DNA of 64,000 nt from Blastopirellula retiformator (GTDB lineage Bacteria > Planctomycetota > Planctomycetia > Pirellulales > Pirellulaceae). The DNA is taken from positions 434,894-498,893 of the forward strand of contig NZ_SJPF01000004.1 in the NCBI RefSeq assembly GCF_007859755.1, given 5' to 3'. Positions 1 to 7,767 of the stretch are shown here, in pieces; position 1 is the stretch's first letter, and the number at the start of each line of letters is the position of its first letter. The notes under the pieces are model-generated. The model had not been told where the DNA came from. It ran no database searches and was given only the letters and a program-made list of their open reading frames with translations. The position numbers were made by a program, and so were the translations under genes.

Positions 1-1550
1 AATGCGGGAACGCCAGCGAAGTTCAGGTTGATGCCGCTGCTGCCGTGCGACTTCGATCGCGAGCGTTTATCGCGGGCCGCTTCTTTCTCACTGACGCGGT
101 TCTGCAGCGCTTCGCGCGAGATCATCGTCGCGCCGCCGACGCTCTCGCCGGCCGTCATTAGCGGATCAGCGATGCTAACATCCAACACCCCGCTGGCGCC
201 AGGATCGGACATCGACGACAGCAAATCGTCATCCAGCGCCCGCGCCACCGGCAACGGCTTGCCGCGACCGGCGCTGGAGAGGCCGGCGCTGGAGCGTCCG
301 GCGCTGGAGAGGCCGGCATCGGTTTCAACGCGTTGACCGCGGACCGTTTCGGAATTGAGGATGCCAGAGTTGCCGTCGTCCAGTTCTTCCAGCAGTTCGG
401 CCACGCGGGGCATCGTCGACGGGGCGACCGTGCCCGACTTGCCCCCTTCGGCCTTGGCTTGCCGCAGCTCGACTTCTTCACCGGCGACGGTCAGTTCTTC
501 GTCAGCGCCGCTGCGTCGCTGTTTCAGCCAATCTCGGAGGGCGACGGCCACTTCGCTGGCCGATTGATACCGCTGCTCCGGCTTCTTCATCATCAGCTTT
601 TCGCAGATTTTCGCCAGCAAAGCAGGGCAATTGGGGCGCAACTTCCGCAGCTTCTCGGGATTGATCGTTTGGTGTTTGGCAATCCGCTGCGCCAGACTGC
701 CGTCCGGAAACGGCGGATGGCCGACCAACAGGAAATAGAGCGAGCACCCGAGACTATAAAGGTCAGCGCGACCATCCACCTTGTGACTGTTGACCGCTTG
801 TTCCGGCGACAGATAGTCGGCCGTGCCTAGCACGCTCTCTTGATTGGCGAGCGTCAGCGAGGTGGCGTCGTCTCGGGTGAACCGGGCCAGTCCCATATCC
901 AGGACTTTCACCACGCCGCTATCGTCCAGCAGCAAGTTGGCCGGTTTGATGTCGCGGTGGATCAGACCCCGCTGATGGGCGTGCTGCAAGGCGTCGGCCG
1001 CTTGGGCGATGTAGTCGGCCGCGGTTTCGACTTCCAGCGGACCTTTCTCGCGGACCAAGACCTGCAAGTCGCACCCCGGGACGTACTCCATCACGATGTA
1101 ATGGGTATCCCCTTCGTTATCGACGTCGAAGGCCCGCACGATGTTGGGATGGTCCAGTTGAGCCGCCGCCTGCGCTTCGAGATGGAATCGACCCAGATAG
1201 GACGAATCTTTGACGCGATTGCGGGGGAGCACTTTGATCGCCACCTTGCGCTGCATCACCGTATGCTCGCCCAGGTAAACGCTGCTCATGCCGCCGGTCC
1301 CTAAATGGCCCAACAGCTTGTACTTGGAGAGGAAGAAACCCTTGTATTTCCCCTGCAGGATCTTCTCGCGGTGCCAGGTGGTGATGTACTTCTTGGCGAC
1401 GAAGTAATCGGCCGTCTGCTGCACATCTTCCGGCAATTCTCCCCCGTTTTGAGCGCGCAGCTCAGCAACGGCGGTTTCAAATTGCGTGGGGTGGATCAGT
1501 TGTGATCGCCCGGCAAGTTCAATGAAACGTTCGGAAGTAATGTTACTCAT
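1..1550 (-). CDS. Serine/threonine protein kinase, N-terminal part (runs off the window)
   Basis: The reverse strand is open from an ATG at 1550-1548 to the window edge (at least 516 codons), so this is the N-terminal part of a larger protein. A Hanks-type kinase domain spans about residues 77-340: glycine loop GTGGMSSVYLG, VAIK lysine, HRDIKPAN catalytic loop near 198-205, DMG where DFG is usual, and SPE near 248-250. It phosphorylates Ser/Thr on partner proteins; the target is unknown. About 75 residues precede the kinase and a low-complexity region follows, containing three or more copies of a five-residue unit (SSAG plus L or R) encoded by 15-bp repeats at 271-315. Any membrane or sensor domain would lie outside the window. 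The kinase call is secure; its signal is not visible. Confidence 0.93.
   Translation of the reverse strand, partial: MSNITSERFIELAGRSQLIHPTQFETAVAELRAQNGGELPEDVQQTADYFVAKKYITTWHREKILQGKYKGFFLSKYKLLGHLGTGGMSSVYLGEHTVMQRKVAIKVLPRNRVKDSSYLGRFHLEAQAAAQLDHPNIVRAFDVDNEGDTHYIVMEYVPGCDLQVLVREKGPLEVETAADYIAQAADALQHAHQRGLIHRDIKPANLLLDDSGVVKVLDMGLARFTRDDATSLTLANQESVLGTADYLSPEQAVNSHKVDGRADLYSLGCSLYFLLVGHPPFPDGSLAQRIAKHQTINPEKLRKLRPNCPALLAKICEKLMMKKPEQRYQSASEVAVALRDWLKQRRSGADEELTVAGEEVELRQAKAEGGKSGTVAPSTMPRVAELLEELDDGNSGILNSETVRGQRVETDAGLSSAGRSSAGLSSAGRGKPLPVARALDDDLLSSMSDPGASGVLDVSIADPLMTAGESVGGATMISREALQNRVSEKEAARDKRSRSKSHGSSGINLNFAGVPA
271..315. repeat. 15-bp tandem repeat, 3 units, inside the kinase gene
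   Basis: Three adjacent 15-bp units (gcgctggagaggccg with small changes in the middle unit) are read on the reverse strand as repeated S-S-A-G-[LR]. The unit is a multiple of three, so copy-number change would keep the frame. It lies in the linker after the kinase domain. Confidence 0.8.
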
Positions 1551-1923
1551 CTCAAGCCCAAGGAATCACGAATTCAGGCGCCTCGCTAGCTGCCTGTTGA
1601 AAAATGCCATCGTGGCATTTTCCAACCTCGCCAGGCTCAGAGCATAGCTCTTCGCGGCTCGCAAAATAACGACTTTCGTCGCTATTTTGGGATCGCATCC
1701 CTACGATCCAGCAGCCCGTTGAGAAAATCAACGGACTGCTAGTGGAGATAGCGACTGCAACCTGTTCCCCGCAGTATAAATAATTGCGTTTCGGCTTAAC
1801 ATTGGCAAAATCGTCCGGTTATTTGCCGATCCCCTGATTCATGTTCAAATTGGGGAAGAAATCCAAGATAGCGCTCCGCAAGTTATCCAAATCTTAACAC
1901 ATATCCCCCTAAGGGCGCCAATC
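1551..1923. other. Divergent intergenic region
   Basis: The gap between the kinase start (reverse) and the glutaredoxin start (forward) holds repeat copy A and an A/T-richer stretch at about 1770-1910 likely to contain the glutaredoxin promoter. I could not fix -10/-35 boxes with confidence. An AAGGG ribosome-binding site lies just before the ATG at 1924. Confidence 0.6.
1586..1742 (+). repeat. ~150-bp multi-hairpin repeat, copy A
   Basis: First of five copies of one element in the window. Successive inverted repeats are visible: an outer arm GTTGAAAAATGCCA paired with TGGCATTTTCCAAC, AGAGC-ATA-GCTCT, AAAATAACGAC paired with GTCGCTATTTT, and CCGTTGA paired with TCAACGG. The ends CTAGCTGCCTGTTGA and, read in reverse, CTAGCAGTCCGTTGA form imperfect terminal inverted repeats, and CTAG stands at both ends. 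This copy lies between two divergently transcribed genes, so it is not simply a gene terminator here. Confidence 0.88.
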
Positions 1924-2163
1924 ATGACCGCTTACCACACGCGACTGTTTACCCGGCCTGGTTGTCATCTGTGCGAAGACGCCGAGCAAATCTTGCTGCG
2001 CCACGGCATCGTCGCCGAGCCGGTCAACATCGACGAAGACCCGCAGCTGAAGGAAAAGTACGGCTGCTGCATCCCGGTCGTCGAGATCAACGGCAAGGTC
2101 CGCTTCCGGGGCAAAGTGAATGAAGTCCTCCTGCGGCGGTTGTTGGCGTCGGTCGAAGCATAA
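1924..2163 (+). CDS. Glutaredoxin family protein
   Basis: A 79-residue thioredoxin-fold protein of the small glutaredoxin-like family (DUF836 type). The redox motif C-H-L-C is at residues 16-19, directly after the first beta strand, and a cis-proline loop (C-I-P-V-V) follows near residue 50. The length matches a bare thioredoxin fold with no signal peptide, so it probably acts in the cytoplasm in thiol-disulfide exchange; the partner is unknown. It is preceded by an AAGGG ribosome-binding site and is the first gene of a run with the glycosyltransferase-like gene (5-nt gap) and thiO, suggesting co-transcription. Confidence 0.88.
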   Translation: MTAYHTRLFTRPGCHLCEDAEQILLRHGIVAEPVNIDEDPQLKEKYGCCIPVVEINGKVRFRGKVNEVLLRRLLASVEA

Positions 2164-2168
2164 TCACG

Positions 2169-2843
2169 ATGGAAGTCTTGGGGATGTTCGCCAAGTATTG
2201 GCGAGCCGGCGAAGTGAAGACCCGTTTGGGGGCGACGATCGGCATGGCGGCCGCCGCGGCGGTGCACCAGTTGTTCGTGCAAACCTCGCTTGCGCGGTTT
2301 CGACACCTGGGAGATCGGCGGGAACTGCAGTTTTCTCCCTCGACCGAATCGCAAGCCTTCGCCGCCGTCGCGGGCGATGCCTGGCAGGTGACGCCGCAAG
2401 CCCCAGGGGATCTGGGGGATCGCATCACTTACTACTTCGCCACGCAACTAGGGGGCGGCGCAACTCAGACGCTGCTGATTGGCTCGGACAGCCCGAATTT
2501 GCCGATCGACTATGTGCGAGCCGCGTTTCGCCACCTGGACGATCACGATGTCGTCCTGGGCCCGGCCGTCGACGGGGGATACTACTTAATAGGGCTGCGT
2601 CAGCGGTGCGATGCGTTGTTTACCGATATCGCCTGGAGCACGTCGGACGTCTTGGAGCAAACGCTCGCCAAGTGCGACTCCCTTAACCTGCGAACCGCCC
2701 AGACCCCAACATGGTACGATGTCGATGATAAATCCGACCTAAAGCGGCTGCTGGCCGAACCGCCGGAATGCGACGCCGATCCTGATCTACGTGCCCTGCA
2801 TACTCAGCTGAATTTGATTCTCGCCGATTGCCCGCCCCTGTGA
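2169..2843 (+). CDS. TIGR04282/DUF2064 glycosyltransferase-like protein
   Basis: A 224-residue protein of the DUF2064 family (TIGR04282 arsenosugar/nucleotidyl-type glycosyltransferase-like, GT-A fold). Visible landmarks are GEVKTRLG near residue 14, GSDSPNLP near 104 and GPAVDGGYYLIGL near 131, which correspond to nucleotide-sugar binding and metal-site segments in the family. The substrate is not known for most members. It starts 5 nt after the glutaredoxin stop and its own stop overlaps the start of thiO, so the three genes are probably translated from one mRNA. Length is normal for the family. Confidence 0.85.
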   Translation: MEVLGMFAKYWRAGEVKTRLGATIGMAAAAAVHQLFVQTSLARFRHLGDRRELQFSPSTESQAFAAVAGDAWQVTPQAPGDLGDRITYYFATQLGGGATQTLLIGSDSPNLPIDYVRAAFRHLDDHDVVLGPAVDGGYYLIGLRQRCDALFTDIAWSTSDVLEQTLAKCDSLNLRTAQTPTWYDVDDKSDLKRLLAEPPECDADPDLRALHTQLNLILADCPPL

Positions 2844-4012
2844 ATTCTGACGCTCAACCTACTTCGACTTGCTCTTCCCACGCTGACTGCCTTGTAATCG
2901 GCGGCGGGGCGATTGGCCTTTCGCTCGCTTACGAACTGGCGACGCATGGCCTCTCGGTCACGCTGCTCGACAAAGGCGAAATCGGCAAAGCCGCCTCCTG
3001 GGCTGGCGCTGGCCTGTTGCCCCCGGCCACGATCGGCGCGGCGGTTGAGCCGCAGGAACAACTGCGGGCCCTTAGTCATCAACTGCACGCCGAGTGGTCG
3101 GTCCGCCTGCGCGAAGAAACCGGCATCGACAACGAGTACGAGCGCTCTGGCGGCTACTATCTGGCCCGCAAAGTAGGGGAAGCGGCGGCGCTGTCCACCA
3201 TGGTCAGCCAATGGACCGAAGAGGGAATCGCGGTCGAGCGGATCAGTTCGGAAGAACTCCACGCTCGCGTCCCGGATCTAGCGCCCGAGCTAAAAGCCCG
3301 CTCGGCCTATCATCTGCCCGATGAAGCGATCGTTCGCAACCCGCGACATCTGCAAGCGCTGCGTCAGGCTTGCTCGCAGCGGGGCGTGACCTTCGTTGAT
3401 CATGTCGAAGCGGTCGACTTTCAGCTTGCCGGCGATCGCATCACCGCCGTGACGACCAACCAAGGGAGCGTCACCGCCGACAAATACTGCATCGCCGCCG
3501 GCGCCTGGTCGCAGCGTTTGACCGATGCGCTCTTGGCCCAAGTTGGCTTTACGCACGCCGCGAAAACGCCCGACATCGAACCAATCCGCGGGCAGATGCT
3601 GCTGCTCGACGCCGGCGAGCGGTTCTTCACGGCGCCGCTGAACGAAGGGCCGCGGTATCTGGTTCCGCGGCGCGATGGACTGGTGCTGGTCGGCTCGACG
3701 GTCGAAGAGGCAGGCTTCGATTGCTCGACGACGAACGAAATCGCCCGTGAACTGCGGGAGTTCGCCTGTCAGTTGCTGCCGCGGCTAGAAACGGCCGAGA
3801 TCCGGCAAAGCTGGGCGGGCCTACGCCCGGCCAGCATCGACGGGATACCTTATATTGGCGCAATGCCCGGCATCGCCAACGCGTACGTCGCCGCAGGACA
3901 TTTTCGCAGCGGCCTGCATCTTTCGCCCGGGACCGCCGTGTTGCTCGGCCGGCTGATTCGGGAGGTTGAAGTGGAGTTTGATCTTTCGCCGTTTCGCGTC
4001 GATCGCAGTTAG
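2840..4012 (+). CDS. thiO: Glycine oxidase ThiO (FAD-dependent)
   Basis: ThiO oxidises glycine to iminoglycine, which feeds the thiazole half of thiamine. The 390-residue protein has an N-terminal FAD-binding motif (VIGGGAIGLSLAYELA), the DAO-family middle region, and the C-terminal segment GHFRSGLHLSPGTA typical of ThiO. The proposed GTG start at 2840 overlaps the preceding stop as GTGA, suggesting translational coupling; a TTG at 2828 is also possible. thiC (35,789) and thiD2-thiE (59,631) lie far away, and thiS/thiG are not in the window. Repeat copy B follows 4 nt after the stop. Generic D-amino-acid oxidase activity is the main alternative. Confidence 0.88.
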   Translation: MNSDAQPTSTCSSHADCLVIGGGAIGLSLAYELATHGLSVTLLDKGEIGKAASWAGAGLLPPATIGAAVEPQEQLRALSHQLHAEWSVRLREETGIDNEYERSGGYYLARKVGEAAALSTMVSQWTEEGIAVERISSEELHARVPDLAPELKARSAYHLPDEAIVRNPRHLQALRQACSQRGVTFVDHVEAVDFQLAGDRITAVTTNQGSVTADKYCIAAGAWSQRLTDALLAQVGFTHAAKTPDIEPIRGQMLLLDAGERFFTAPLNEGPRYLVPRRDGLVLVGSTVEEAGFDCSTTNEIARELREFACQLLPRLETAEIRQSWAGLRPASIDGIPYIGAMPGIANAYVAAGHFRSGLHLSPGTAVLLGRLIREVEVEFDLSPFRVDRS

Positions 4013-4016
4013 AACG

Positions 4017-4173
4017 CTAACTGCCTGTTGAAAAATGCCATCGTGGCATTTTTCAACCTCGCCAGGCTCAGAGCATAGCTCCTCGCGGCTCGCAAAATAA
4101 CGACTTACGTCGCTATTTTGGGATCGCATCCGTGCGATCACGCAGCCCGTTGAGAAAATCAACGGACTGCTAG
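4017..4173 (+). repeat. ~150-bp multi-hairpin repeat, copy B
   Basis: Second copy, between the convergent thiO and cheB genes. Its first stem is perfect (GTTGAAAAATGCCA, loop TCG, TGGCATTTTTCAAC). The AAAATAACGAC/GTCGCTATTTT stem, the GATCGCA/GTGCGATC stem and the final CCGTTGA/TCAACGG stem are also present. It ends CTAG and begins CTAA. In this position the A/T-edged hairpins could terminate transcription from both sides. Confidence 0.9.
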
Positions 4174-4180
4174 GCGGGTT

Positions 4181-5317
4181 TTAGCGAGCCGACACCACGC
4201 CGTTGCGGAGCCGTTTCGCTTCGCGCACGATCGTCGCCGAGGCGTCTTGCAGGTCGAACTGCTTATCGACGTTTCCTTCGATGAAGGCGACGCGATTCAT
4301 GCCGTAAATGTCGGAACTCGCTTCGTCCTGGCCCAGCACGAAACCGCCTCCTTTGCGAATCGCTTTGCAGCCGTCCGAGCCATCCCGGCCCATGCCGGTC
4401 ATCACCACGCCCAGGCAAGTGTCGCCAAACACCTTGGCGGCCGAACGCATCATCACGTCGACCGACGGACGATGTCCGCTGACCGGGTCGGCGTCAAACA
4501 CTTCCAGCCGCGTTTGGCTGCGGGTATGGCGGCGAATCTCGAGGTGCCGACCACCGGGGGCGACGTAGGCGCAACCCGCTTCCAGCATGTCGCCGGTCTC
4601 AGCTTCTTTGACCTTCACTTGCGAGATCGAGTCGAGCCGCTTGGCGAACGCCCGGGTGAATTGTTCCGGCATGTGCTGCACGATCACGATCGGCGGCAAT
4701 CCGGCCGGCAGGTTTTCGAACAGCGAAGTCAACGCGGGGGGGCCGCCGGTCGAAATGCCAATCGCGATGCAGCGGCAGGGCCAATTGTTGGCGACCACCG
4801 GTTCGGCCTGTTTTGGCCGGACAACGCTTGTTTTTTTCGTGACTCCGGCGGCGGCGCGACGTTTGCGGCGAACCTCGGCGCGGGCCCGGCGAATCTCGAG
4901 CACCTTCGCCACGTCGGTATCGGCGACCGAGCGGATCTTGCGAACCAGGTCGTCGCGCATCACCGACTCGGCGGCGCCCAGACCTTCCGGCTTGGCGACA
5001 TAGTCGAAGGCGCCCCGTTCGAGCGCGTCGAGCGTGATGTCGCCGCCCAACTGGGTCATCGCACTGACCATGATCACCGGAATGGGGCGAATCGCGAGCA
5101 GTTTATCGAGCGTTTCCAGTCCGTCCATCCCCGGCATCTGCACGTCGAGGGTGATCACGTCCGGCTCTTTTTGCTTCATCATTTGCAGGGCCTGCTGACC
5201 ACTGCTGGCTGCGCCGCAGACTTCAATGCCGCCGACATCGGCCAACTGATCGGCAATGAGCGTTCGCATGAGCGCGGAGTCATCGACGATCAGCACACGT
5301 GTGGTTTTTCCTGCCAT
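4181..5317 (-). CDS. cheB: Chemotaxis response regulator protein-glutamate methylesterase CheB
   Basis: CheB removes methyl groups from chemoreceptors when phosphorylated by CheA. The 378-residue protein has an N-terminal receiver domain (VLIVDDSALMR; phosphoacceptor Asp in TLDVQMPGMDG near residue 58), a basic linker, and a C-terminal methylesterase domain with the expected triad: Ser in GISTGG, His in QHMPEQFT, Asp in MTGMGRDGSDG. I prefer the ATG at 5317 because the receiver domain begins at once; an upstream in-frame start would add 15 unsupported residues. No CheA, CheR, CheW or receptor gene is nearby, so its partners lie elsewhere. Confidence 0.93.
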   Translation of the reverse strand: MAGKTTRVLIVDDSALMRTLIADQLADVGGIEVCGAASSGQQALQMMKQKEPDVITLDVQMPGMDGLETLDKLLAIRPIPVIMVSAMTQLGGDITLDALERGAFDYVAKPEGLGAAESVMRDDLVRKIRSVADTDVAKVLEIRRARAEVRRKRRAAAGVTKKTSVVRPKQAEPVVANNWPCRCIAIGISTGGPPALTSLFENLPAGLPPIVIVQHMPEQFTRAFAKRLDSISQVKVKEAETGDMLEAGCAYVAPGGRHLEIRRHTRSQTRLEVFDADPVSGHRPSVDVMMRSAAKVFGDTCLGVVMTGMGRDGSDGCKAIRKGGGFVLGQDEASSDIYGMNRVAFIEGNVDKQFDLQDASATIVREAKRLRNGVVSAR

Positions 5318-5579
5318 GTCTTGCTCAATCGAAATATCACGCGACGAAAGCTGTCGCCGCACCTACCCCCTTTACAAAAATCGACAATCAAAAGTAGGAC
5401 GCGTTTTGCGCGTTTCTGTAAACCGAGGGCGGCAGTTGCAGAGATCCGCAAAAATACGTTGGCAATCCCCCACGATCTTGCTCCTTTGGCGGCGTCATGT
5501 TCCCAATTTTCGCCCTAATCGGTACGCTGGGCGTATTACGACTGACTTAATCCCTCTCACCGTTTCGATCGCTATCCGC

Positions 5580-6857
5580 ATGTCTGTCGACGCTCCCGCG
5601 AAAATCACGATTCTCGGCGCTGGCCCGATCGGCTTAGAAGCCGCCCTTTACGCACGTTTTCTGGGCTATGAAGTGGCGCTGTACGAGCAAGGTCGCCCGG
5701 CCGAGTCGATTCGTCGCTGGGGCGGCGTCCCGCTGTTCAGTCCGTTCGGCATGAACAGTTCGCCGCTGGGCCGCAGCGCCTTGGCCGCCCAGGCGGACGA
5801 CGACTTCTCGCTGCCAGCCGAAGACGAGCTGCTAACCGGCGCCGAGTATGTCGACCGTTATCTGCAACCGCTGGCCGAGTCGGACTTGTTGGCCGACAGT
5901 CTCCACTGCGGCTGGAAAGCGATCGCCGTCGGCCGTGCAGGACTTTCCAAATCGGACATGGTCGATGAAGAGGCCCGCCGCGACGCCGACTTTATCGTGG
6001 TGCTGGTGGATAGCGACGGCCAAGAGAAGATCGATCGCAGCGATGTGCTGATCGACTGCACCGGACTGTTCGGCCAGGCCAGCTGGATCGGCGGCGACGG
6101 CGTGCCGGCGACCGGCGAACTGGCGGCTCGCCCGCATGTCGAGTTTGGCCTGCCCGACATTCTGGTCGGCGAGCGGGACAAGTACGCCAGCAAACATACG
6201 CTGGTGATCGGCTCCGGCTATTCGGCGGCGACCAACGTTTGTGCGTTGGGGCAACTGGCTCGCGAGGCGCTTCATACGCAGGTTACCTGGATCACGCGGA
6301 AAGCGAACCAGGCCGATGCGGAAGGTCCGATGCGGCGGTTTGAAAACGACTCGCTGTCGGCCCGCGATCGCCTGGCGGTGCAAGCGAACCAACTGGCCGC
6401 CAAAACCGAGCCGCATGTCGTCCATTGGCCGCACGCCCCGGTCACCGGCATTCACTACGACGCGCATAGCGATCGCTTTCAGGTCACCTTGGCTGGTGAG
6501 AAGCCGGGCATGCATGAGTTTGATCGCGTCATCGCCAACGTCGGCTATGTCCCCAACACCGACCTGACCCGTTCGCTGCAAGTGCAATATTGCTATGCGA
6601 CCGAAGGCCCGCTGAAACTGGCCGCCAAGCTGATGGAGCCCGAGTCGGCCGATTGCTTGACGCAGCCAACCGGCGAAGCGCAGCTGTTGGTTAATCCCGA
6701 GCCCGACTTCTATGTCTTGGGAGCGAAAAGCTACGGGCGAAATTCGCAGTTCCTGATTCAGAACGGCTTGAAGCAGATCCAGCAGCTCTTTACGATCATC
6801 GGCGATCGCGAGAATCTCGATCTCTACCGACAGTTCCTGCCTGCCAATCCCCAGTAA
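5580..6857 (+). CDS. FAD/NAD(P)-binding oxidoreductase, first gene of an unassigned operon
   Basis: A 425-residue flavoprotein-type oxidoreductase. The N-terminus carries a Rossmann dinucleotide motif (ILGAGPIGLEAALYARFLG) and a second one appears mid-protein (LVIGSGYSAATNVCALG), an arrangement of the pyridine-nucleotide oxidoreductase/flavin monooxygenase superfamily with FAD and NAD(P) sites. No CxxC redox disulfide is seen between them, arguing against thioredoxin reductase. The open frame extends upstream to 5256, but the ATG at 5580 places the FAD motif at the usual distance from the start. It is followed after 7 nt by a radical SAM gene. The substrate is unknown; I do not recognise a named family. 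Confidence 0.78.
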   Translation: MSVDAPAKITILGAGPIGLEAALYARFLGYEVALYEQGRPAESIRRWGGVPLFSPFGMNSSPLGRSALAAQADDDFSLPAEDELLTGAEYVDRYLQPLAESDLLADSLHCGWKAIAVGRAGLSKSDMVDEEARRDADFIVVLVDSDGQEKIDRSDVLIDCTGLFGQASWIGGDGVPATGELAARPHVEFGLPDILVGERDKYASKHTLVIGSGYSAATNVCALGQLAREALHTQVTWITRKANQADAEGPMRRFENDSLSARDRLAVQANQLAAKTEPHVVHWPHAPVTGIHYDAHSDRFQVTLAGEKPGMHEFDRVIANVGYVPNTDLTRSLQVQYCYATEGPLKLAAKLMEPESADCLTQPTGEAQLLVNPEPDFYVLGAKSYGRNSQFLIQNGLKQIQQLFTIIGDRENLDLYRQFLPANPQ

Positions 6858-6864
6858 GGTCCGC

Positions 6865-7767
6865 GTGCCCTCCGGCGAATCTCCCCAAGTCGATCCGTCG
6901 CATCTCGATGCGCTCTGGTTTCAAGTGACCGGCCTCAGATGCAATCTGGCCTGCCGCCATTGCTTCGTCAGTTGCCATCCCAAGAACGACACGTTTGGCT
7001 TTCTCACGCTCGAGCAAGTCGAAAGTCGCTTGCAGGAAGCGGCCAAGCTAGGCGTCAAAGAGTTCTATTTCACCGGCGGCGAACCCTTTTTGCATCCACA
7101 GATCGTGCCGATGTTAATCGCGGCGCTTCGCTACGGTCCCGTCACGGTGCTGACCAACGGAACCGTCCTCAAAGCCCAGTGGCTGCAGCAACTGTGGTCC
7201 GCCGAAGATCAGGGCATCTACTCGCTGGAGTTTCGCGTTTCCATCGATGGCTTCTCGCCGGCGACCAATGATCCGATCCGCGGCGCCGGTACGTTTGATC
7301 GCGCGATGCGCGGCGTGCAGCTGCTGGTCGAGCACGACTTTCTGCCGATCATCACCGCGGTCCGGACCTGGCCTGACGCGGAAGAAGCGGAAGTGGTCGC
7401 CAACTTCGCCGCCGTGTTGCGCGACATCGGCTACACGCGTCCGCGAATCAAGCTGTTGCCGACGCTGCAGTTGGGCGCCGAAGAGACCCGCTCGTGCGGC
7501 TATGGCCAGCATGATCGGATCACCGCCGAGATGTGGGCCGGCTTTGATGCGACGCAGCTGGTATGCGAGCATAGCCGCGTCGTCTCAGACCGCGGCGTCC
7601 ACGTCTGCCCGATTCTGGTCGAAGCGCCCGATTCGCTACTGGGCGAAACGCTGGCCGAGTCGCTACGTCCTTTTCCGCTAGCGCATGGCGCCTGCTTCAC
7701 GTGCTATCAGTTTGGATCGATCTGCGCCAATCCTTCGACCGCGGCGGGAACAGGGAACGGATCATGA
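6865..7767 (+). CDS. Radical SAM protein with SPASM-like C-terminal cluster
   Basis: A 300-residue radical SAM enzyme. The S-adenosylmethionine cluster motif is C26-N-L-A-C30-R-H-C33, followed by the FTGGEPFLHP segment that contacts SAM. Five further cysteines lie near the C-terminus (about C234, C248, C277, C280 and C287, the last as CFTCYQFGSIC), resembling SPASM/twitch-type auxiliary Fe-S cluster ligation. Such proteins often modify peptides or small molecules by radical chemistry; no precursor peptide was recognised here. GTG start at 6865, 7 nt after the oxidoreductase stop; its stop overlaps the next start as ATGA. Product unknown. Confidence 0.88.
   Translation: MPSGESPQVDPSHLDALWFQVTGLRCNLACRHCFVSCHPKNDTFGFLTLEQVESRLQEAAKLGVKEFYFTGGEPFLHPQIVPMLIAALRYGPVTVLTNGTVLKAQWLQQLWSAEDQGIYSLEFRVSIDGFSPATNDPIRGAGTFDRAMRGVQLLVEHDFLPIITAVRTWPDAEEAEVVANFAAVLRDIGYTRPRIKLLPTLQLGAEETRSCGYGQHDRITAEMWAGFDATQLVCEHSRVVSDRGVHVCPILVEAPDSLLGETLAESLRPFPLAHGACFTCYQFGSICANPSTAAGTGNGS

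Noticed and set aside
5256-5579. Upstream extension of the FAD oxidoreductase frame
   Set aside because: It overlaps the cheB start and promoter region, and the FAD motif should be near the N-terminus; ATG at 5580 is preferred.
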